9,674 nucleotides of DNA from Fidelibacterota bacterium UBA6531. Its GTDB lineage: Bacteria; Fidelibacterota; Marinisomatia; Marinisomatales; TCS55. The notes beneath the pieces were generated by a model that was not told the origin of the DNA, did no database searches, and saw only the letters and a program-made list of their open reading frames with translations. The position numbers and the translations under genes are program-made. Positions within the stretch are counted from its first letter, which is position 1; each line of letters starts with the position of its first letter. Below are positions 5,174-9,674 of the stretch, one piece after another. Location: contig DJKX01000053.1 of NCBI GenBank assembly GCA_002436185.1, positions 1 through 9,674 of the forward strand, in the 5' to 3' direction.

Positions 5174-8100
5174 TTGTCACTATTAAAACGTATGCCATCT
5201 TTAGATTCACTTACATCTTTTACAAATAATGGTGCATCAAGTCGCAAAAAGAATTTTTTACCCAAAATTGATTTTCCCAAACGCAGGCCCAAACCGGCAT
5301 CAAAAAGATAGTCACCATTAAAACCTTTGTCTCCTTGGGTATACTTACTGCCCCAAATCCATCCATCATCAATAAACGCTGCTAACTCTATGTCCAATGG
5401 TTTGAAGGATGGTTTATAAAATATTTCAAATGAATTGGTAATCACGGATTCAGCACCGGCTAGTCCCTCACCAAAATAGCCTCGCAAATTAGCATCACCG
5501 GGTAAATGATAATGATTACGCAAATCTGTATTACCGTAGAAAGATGACTGGTCCCGCAAATATGGTTTCATATAAAGATCACCGGATCCGGCTCCTTCAA
5601 TGGTATAGCGCTCCTGGGCCGGCACACCAGATTCACTGATAATATGGCCTAAGATAGATCGATTGCGGATGCCAATCTTTTTGATGTCCATATCGAAAGC
5701 AATTGTTGCATTGAAACGCGTGAATGACCAGTCAGAAACAGAGCCGGGAGTTGTGGCAACGTCCAGATTGACCTTGGCCAAATTCTGCACCGAAAAACTA
5801 TACTTGCTGTATATAATGGCTACCTGCCCGTGATCATATAGATTGGTCAGGGACGTATCTTTAGCAAAAGTGACATAAAAACCAATGGACGCATAGTTGG
5901 TCATAAAATCAGCAAATACTTCATTAAGGTGATTCTTGATTTCTAATCCATAGCCATTTACACCACCCAGGTCGAAGGCACGAACAGCTGTTGAAAAACC
6001 GGCAAAACTGTGCACCGGTTTACGACTTTTATAATAAGACCAATAAACATTTTGTGATTCGAGGGCATAATTAACTTTCAGATCAAGATGCTCCCAGTGA
6101 CCGTATTTTCGGTTTAAAGAAATGCCTGATACATAGCCATCTGATTCGTGGTACGCTAATGCAGGTATCCAGCGCACATAATAACTGTTGCGGGGGTTGA
6201 AACCAGTATTTATCCAATCAAACTGCCACACACTTTGCATACGGTTACTAGCGTTATTTCTTCTGTCTACATCCAAGGTCATGACATCAGGATCAAGCAC
6301 AACAGATCTAGGCTCTTGGGCTAGATTGAATACAAATGTGTCTTTTGCCCGCCATTTATGATTCTTCCACCAGATGCGCTCTTTGTTTCCATCTTTCAGA
6401 GTAACTTCCAATAATTGCGGCATTTCCCGCTTTCCCAGTTTTTCAATCTCTACGTCTACCTGCCAGGTGCCATCTGCTTGTTTTGTCTTTTTCCATTTCT
6501 TGATGCCATAATCTAAAATGCGTGTATTATGCAGCCAGGGATTGAAGAACCAGTCCAAGTTTTCCCCACTCACATCTTCTATGGCAGTCACAAAGCGTTT
6601 TTCATTAACATGTTTTAAATGCCAGCGATCATAATATTCCTGCATAGCAGCATAGAAAATGGAATCACCTAAAACGTAATTCAATTCTGCCAGCATCAGG
6701 CCTGGTTTAGTGTAGGCGTTATAACGATAGGAACCGCCATTATTAAACATAAAGGATTTGCGGCTGATGGGCTCATCATTGCCGCTGAATTGAAAGCGTA
6801 TGGTGGACCATTGACTGCTGCCCAGCATGTTATTGAATTTACCGTGCTTTTTTTCAAATGGTTTATAGCGTTTTGATGTTTGCAAGTCAAAGCCATAGGG
6901 ACCATAGCGATCGATCATATATTGACCGGTTTGGAATGTTGTAAAGCCTTCATCCAGCCACGCTTCGCTTACTTCATCATTCCCCATTATGCCATAAAAC
7001 CAAATATGCCCAATCTCATGGAGAATAAGGCTTTCGCTTTCGCTACCATTCATCACCAGCATGGGGTATTCCATTCCGCCGCCACCCAGGCGATCTGTGG
7101 TGGTCACTTGTGGATAGGGATACATACCGAATTTGGTGCTCAACCATGCCAATGCCCTTTCCGAACGTGCCACCACTTTTTTGGTCCATTTTTCACCATT
7201 CTTTTGATTAAAAAGCACGTGGACATCGATGCTGTTCCAGGAACCGTGCTCATAAAGAAAATTTGGTGAAGTTATCCATGCAAAATCATGGACCTGCTCT
7301 GCGTGAAATGAAACCGTCCGACGGGAGGTAGAATCAATTTCCGCTTTATTCTCTTTGTATTCTTCCAGCCATTCTTTGAAATCTTTGGATGTATCCACAG
7401 TTACTTCTGCCCAGCCCGGATCACCTGCCGTGACAATACCTGTGGCACCCACCGTGTACCATCCGGGAACATCCATAGTCACATCGAAGGTGCCGAATTC
7501 ACCATAGAATTCTCCTTCAGCATGAAAAGGTATATTGTGCCAGCCACGCTCATCATACACAACAACCTTTGGGTACCACTGGGCAAGGTTATACTGGTCT
7601 CCTTTACGTCCGGCTCTTTCCACCTGTTCACCTACATGGTGGACCCAGTCAAATTTCATAGTTAATGTTTCACCCGGCTGCAACGAGTTCGTTAAATCCG
7701 CAGAAAGGATTGTATCATCCACTTTAAATGTATCAGCTAAAACGCCTCCATCTTTTTCAATTGTAAAGCCTGAAACATCCACCTTACTGAAATATTCTTC
7801 CGTTCCCTTAATAAATTTTGTAGCTCGACCCATTCGGCCGAATTTTTGTAAATATTCTCTATGTTTTACCGATCCTTCCTGAAAAGCATTGGGTAGAAGA
7901 TGCAAATACATATTGTTCAATTCATCGGGTGAATTGTTTGTATATTTTATAATAGTACGGCCACCAACCGTGTGTTCTTTGATATCCAGTTTTACATCCA
8001 TTGTATAATGGACGAATTGCTGAAAATAATCTTCTTCAGCATATGAAATAGAGGTAAATGTGAGCAGAAAAACTGCCCATTGAAAATTTATTTTATTCAC
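5143..8100 (-). CDS. M1-family zinc metallopeptidase fused to a C-terminal Omp85-like beta-barrel
   Basis: The protein has 985 residues, with a signal peptide of about 21 (cleavage near SYA-EED). Residues about 25-235 resemble the M1 N-terminal saddle domain. The catalytic domain follows, with 'GGGGMEY' (339-345, the GxMEN equivalent), HEIGH (361-365) and Glu384, exactly HEXXH-X18-E. Tyr463 in 'AYTKPG' is the likely transition-state Tyr. All key residues are present, so it should be active on peptide N-termini. Residues about 535-612 form a beta-sandwich. About 620-985 is unlike usual M1 peptidases: alternating strands, 'NLRGYFGEGLAG' (871-882, like the Omp85 VRGY/LRGY motif), 'AAFIDDGWIWG' and a terminal 'LRLDAPLF...FSFSKGI', which suggest a surface-antigen beta-barrel. 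No POTRA domain is apparent. The start codon is GTG: the upstream gene's in-frame stop lies 15 nt before it, AAGAGA precedes it by seven bases, and the next Met (34) would lose the signal peptide. Confidence 0.9.
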   Translation of the reverse strand: MNKINFQWAVFLLTFTSISYAEEDYFQQFVHYTMDVKLDIKEHTVGGRTIIKYTNNSPDELNNMYLHLLPNAFQEGSVKHREYLQKFGRMGRATKFIKGTEEYFSKVDVSGFTIEKDGGVLADTFKVDDTILSADLTNSLQPGETLTMKFDWVHHVGEQVERAGRKGDQYNLAQWYPKVVVYDERGWHNIPFHAEGEFYGEFGTFDVTMDVPGWYTVGATGIVTAGDPGWAEVTVDTSKDFKEWLEEYKENKAEIDSTSRRTVSFHAEQVHDFAWITSPNFLYEHGSWNSIDVHVLFNQKNGEKWTKKVVARSERALAWLSTKFGMYPYPQVTTTDRLGGGGMEYPMLVMNGSESESLILHEIGHIWFYGIMGNDEVSEAWLDEGFTTFQTGQYMIDRYGPYGFDLQTSKRYKPFEKKHGKFNNMLGSSQWSTIRFQFSGNDEPISRKSFMFNNGGSYRYNAYTKPGLMLAELNYVLGDSIFYAAMQEYYDRWHLKHVNEKRFVTAIEDVSGENLDWFFNPWLHNTRILDYGIKKWKKTKQADGTWQVDVEIEKLGKREMPQLLEVTLKDGNKERIWWKNHKWRAKDTFVFNLAQEPRSVVLDPDVMTLDVDRRNNASNRMQSVWQFDWINTGFNPRNSYYVRWIPALAYHESDGYVSGISLNRKYGHWEHLDLKVNYALESQNVYWSYYKSRKPVHSFAGFSTAVRAFDLGGVNGYGLEIKNHLNEVFADFMTNYASIGFYVTFAKDTSLTNLYDHGQVAIIYSKYSFSVQNLAKVNLDVATTPGSVSDWSFTRFNATIAFDMDIKKIGIRNRSILGHIISESGVPAQERYTIEGAGSGDLYMKPYLRDQSSFYGNTDLRNHYHLPGDANLRGYFGEGLAGAESVITNSFEIFYKPSFKPLDIELAAFIDDGWIWGSKYTQGDKGFNGDYLFDAGLGLRLGKSILGKKFFLRLDAPLFVKDVSESKDGIRFNSDKWLFSFSKGI

Positions 8101-8115
8101 GTGTTTTTCTCTTGT

Positions 8116-8694
8116 TTAGAGGTAGGGTTTAATATCGTTATAAAAGATCTTTTCTGTCCGCGGTCCAACGTAACGTTTCACAATGTAGCCATTGCGGTCA
8201 ATGATAAGTGTTGTGGGAATACCAACGATCGACCTACCAAGAGCCTGACCGTATAGTTGTGTCACTCGCTGTGCATCATGCTCTTTTATATCTGTCAGTA
8301 CCGTATAATTCATTTGCCAATTATCCATAAATCTCTGGATCTGTTTAGGGTCTTCACTGCGGGCACCACGTGGTAGTGTAATGCCGACGATCTCCAACCC
8401 GGATTCATGGTACTTATCATACAATCTAATAAAATCTGGGATCTCTACTCGGCAGGGCCCGCACCACTTGCCCCAAAAGTTCAGCAGGACCACTTTTCCT
8501 TTTAGGTCACTCATTTTGACCAAATCACCTGATGTGGTGGCCAATGTAAACTCTGGAGCAAGTACAGCATTGGCTGGTAATTGAGGCTGGGGAAAAATCT
8601 TATTAACAGAATTTGAATTCTTTTCATCTTGGCTTTCAGCTGAGCCACAGCAAAAAATTAGAGGCAAGGTTAAAATGGTTATAAAATGTTTCAT
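8116..8694 (-). CDS. TlpA/ResA-like thioredoxin-fold lipoprotein
   Basis: The protein has 192 residues. A short signal sequence ends 'LPLIFCCGS', where Cys15 or Cys16 is the probable lipidation site, although Phe or Cys at -1 is not a classic lipobox. A thioredoxin fold of the AhpC-TSA/Redoxin (TlpA) type follows: 'APEFTLATTSGDLVKMSDLKG' (46-66), 'VVLLNFWGKWCGPCR' with active-site Cys78 and Cys81, and the cis-proline loop 'VGIPTTLIIDRNG' (Pro160). Family members reduce disulfides outside the inner membrane, notably the CXXCH cysteines of apocytochrome c (ResA, CcmG) or copper-site proteins. The ATG directly abuts the TAA of the DsbD gene, with AAAGGA about 12 bases upstream. DsbD-type proteins are known reductants of such thioredoxins, and a multiheme cytochrome lies further along the same array, so a role in cytochrome maturation is the favoured reading. 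Confidence 0.92.
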   Translation of the reverse strand: MKHFITILTLPLIFCCGSAESQDEKNSNSVNKIFPQPQLPANAVLAPEFTLATTSGDLVKMSDLKGKVVLLNFWGKWCGPCRVEIPDFIRLYDKYHESGLEIVGITLPRGARSEDPKQIQRFMDNWQMNYTVLTDIKEHDAQRVTQLYGQALGRSIVGIPTTLIIDRNGYIVKRYVGPRTEKIFYNDIKPYL

Positions 8695-9674
8695 TTATCT
8701 AGTTAATCCTTTATCCAAAAATTTTAAAAATTCATCCTGGTTCCGAGTCATCCCGGGAAACTTCCCCAGCACATCATCTTCCGGACTCAAAATAACATAA
8801 TAAGGCAGCGCCGCCGTACCGAAACGGTCGATCTCATACTGTTGTTTTTCCCTGTAATTATTGCCGCCGTCTGTGTACAAGCGCACCAGCACAAAATCTT
8901 TAAAACGGTCTTTCACTTCATCCTTCGTAAATATATTCGATTCCATCCAGCGGCAGTTGGTACAGGTATAACCTGTAAAATCCACAAAAATATTTTTACC
9001 AATCATATTCGCTTCAACAAACGCATCATCCAACTCCGTATACCATTGCAATTCTTCTCCGCCATTCATTTCAGAGATCATACCGACCTCTTCAGTCAAT
9101 TTTGGAGGTAGGTAGGAATAGATCAAGCCGTGGATGGGACGTCCGAACAGGCCTGTACTTAAGTAGAGGGCGAAGGCTAAAAAGAAGATACTTAACATCA
9201 TCCGCGGGACACTGACTATCTCAATTTTAGAGTCATGGGGTAATTGGATCTTACCCAACAAATAAAAACCGGTAAAGAACATAAGTATCGCCCAAATGGC
9301 CAATACGGAAATATGCGTAAAAATTTGCCAGTTCCAGACCAGGTCGGTGTTACTGAAAAATTTAAAAGCTGCGGCCATTTCCAAAAAACCCATAACCACT
9401 TTCACCGAATTCAGCCAGCCGCCGGATTTGGGCATGCGGGCTAAGTATTGGGGAAAGAGGGCCAAAAAGAAAAAAGGCAAGGCAAAGGCAGCACTAAAGA
9501 TCATCATGCCCAGCATAGGCCAGAACCATTGGCCCTGGGCGGCGGCCACCAATAATAAGCCCACAAATTGAACTGTACAGGTGAAGGACGTCAGGGTAAA
9601 CGTAACAGCCATAAACAAGGTACCGATATAACCGCCCCGGCCTTCCTGATTTTGGAACAATTGCCGCAGGCTGG
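8695..9674 (-). CDS. dsbD: DsbD-type thiol:disulfide interchange protein, C-terminal part (5' end outside window)
   Basis: The frame is open to the right edge (SLRQLFQNQEG...), so 325 C-terminal residues are seen. TTG at 9660 is an internal Leu codon, not a start. About five membrane segments are visible (roughly 13-44, 50-74, 85-107, 116-138, 154-175, counting from the first visible residue). The first of these holds 'TSFTCTVQF' (Cys32), the equivalent of the second membrane Cys of DsbD/CcdA; its partner lies outside the window. A C-terminal thioredoxin domain starts near 210: 'NIFVDFTGYTCTNCRWME' with Cys237 and Cys240, then 'TAALPYYVI' with the cis-Pro at 290. This is the DsbD-gamma type domain. 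The protein moves electrons from cytoplasmic thioredoxin across the inner membrane to extracytoplasmic thiol proteins. The TlpA-like gene starts at the next base and is the obvious recipient. Confidence 0.93.
   Translation of the reverse strand, partial: SLRQLFQNQEGRGGYIGTLFMAVTFTLTSFTCTVQFVGLLLVAAAQGQWFWPMLGMMIFSAAFALPFFFLALFPQYLARMPKSGGWLNSVKVVMGFLEMAAAFKFFSNTDLVWNWQIFTHISVLAIWAILMFFTGFYLLGKIQLPHDSKIEIVSVPRMMLSIFFLAFALYLSTGLFGRPIHGLIYSYLPPKLTEEVGMISEMNGGEELQWYTELDDAFVEANMIGKNIFVDFTGYTCTNCRWMESNIFTKDEVKDRFKDFVLVRLYTDGGNNYREKQQYEIDRFGTAALPYYVILSPEDDVLGKFPGMTRNQDEFLKFLDKGLTR

Noticed and set aside
6880..7269. Plus-strand open frame of 129 residues
   Set aside because: It lies antisense inside the catalytic domain of the M1 peptidase gene, has no ribosome binding site or recognisable domain, and the opposite frame has clear motifs.
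7535..7882. Plus-strand open frame of 115 residues
   Set aside because: It is antisense to the N-terminal domain of the M1 gene; its composition looks like a frame shadow and no domain is recognised.
9658..9660. TTG as a start codon for the DsbD gene
   Set aside because: The frame continues upstream to the window edge, and the protein would lack the first half of the DsbD membrane domain; TTG encodes an internal Leu.
1..9674. CRISPR arrays, tRNA/rRNA genes, insertion sequences, phage genes
   Set aside because: No regularly spaced repeats, cloverleaf, transposase motifs or terminal inverted repeats were seen on either strand by eye.

Overview
The window looks like a piece of chromosome from a marine or sediment member of the FCB group of Gram-negative bacteria. 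Candidatus Marinimicrobia, Ignavibacteria and Calditrichota are all plausible. The evidence is a C-terminal type IX secretion (T9SS) sorting domain with its 'QPYPNPFN' start, FG-GAP/VCBS surface proteins, two 'SCDD' lipoproteins, and a DsbD of the 'CTNC' type. The sequence is AT-rich and densely packed. The phylum is an inference from protein style, not from a marker gene.

All seven genes lie on the minus strand, so transcription runs from high to low coordinates. Six of them (9674 down to 644) form one tight array with junctions between a 50-nt overlap and a 15-nt gap. In order they are: the C-terminal part of a DsbD/CcdA-type thiol reductant transporter (cut by the window edge), a TlpA/ResA-like thioredoxin lipoprotein, a 985-residue M1 zinc metallopeptidase joined to what looks like an Omp85-type outer-membrane beta-barrel, a seven-bladed YVTN-type beta-propeller lipoprotein, a pentaheme c-type cytochrome lipoprotein with a C-terminal beta-rich domain, and a secreted FG-GAP repeat protein with a T9SS sorting tail. 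A hairpin with a T-run at the last stop codon probably ends this transcript.

Then comes a 142-bp AT-rich intergenic region with a TATAAT box and two dyads. It is followed by the start of a seventh gene (501 to beyond position 1), which has a very good Shine-Dalgarno sequence and encodes a secreted Ig-like/fibronectin-like protein.

A reasonable reading is an envelope redox operon. DsbD carries electrons across the inner membrane, and the TlpA-like protein could pass them to apocytochrome CXXCH cysteines. The pentaheme cytochrome and propeller lipoproteins would be the redox or binding partners, while the M1-barrel protein and the T9SS substrate act at the outer membrane or surface. The gene order and motifs are seen directly; the joint function is inferred. 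The most unusual items are the apparent peptidase-barrel fusion and the overlapping propeller-cytochrome pair. No tRNA, rRNA, CRISPR array, insertion sequence or replication origin is evident.
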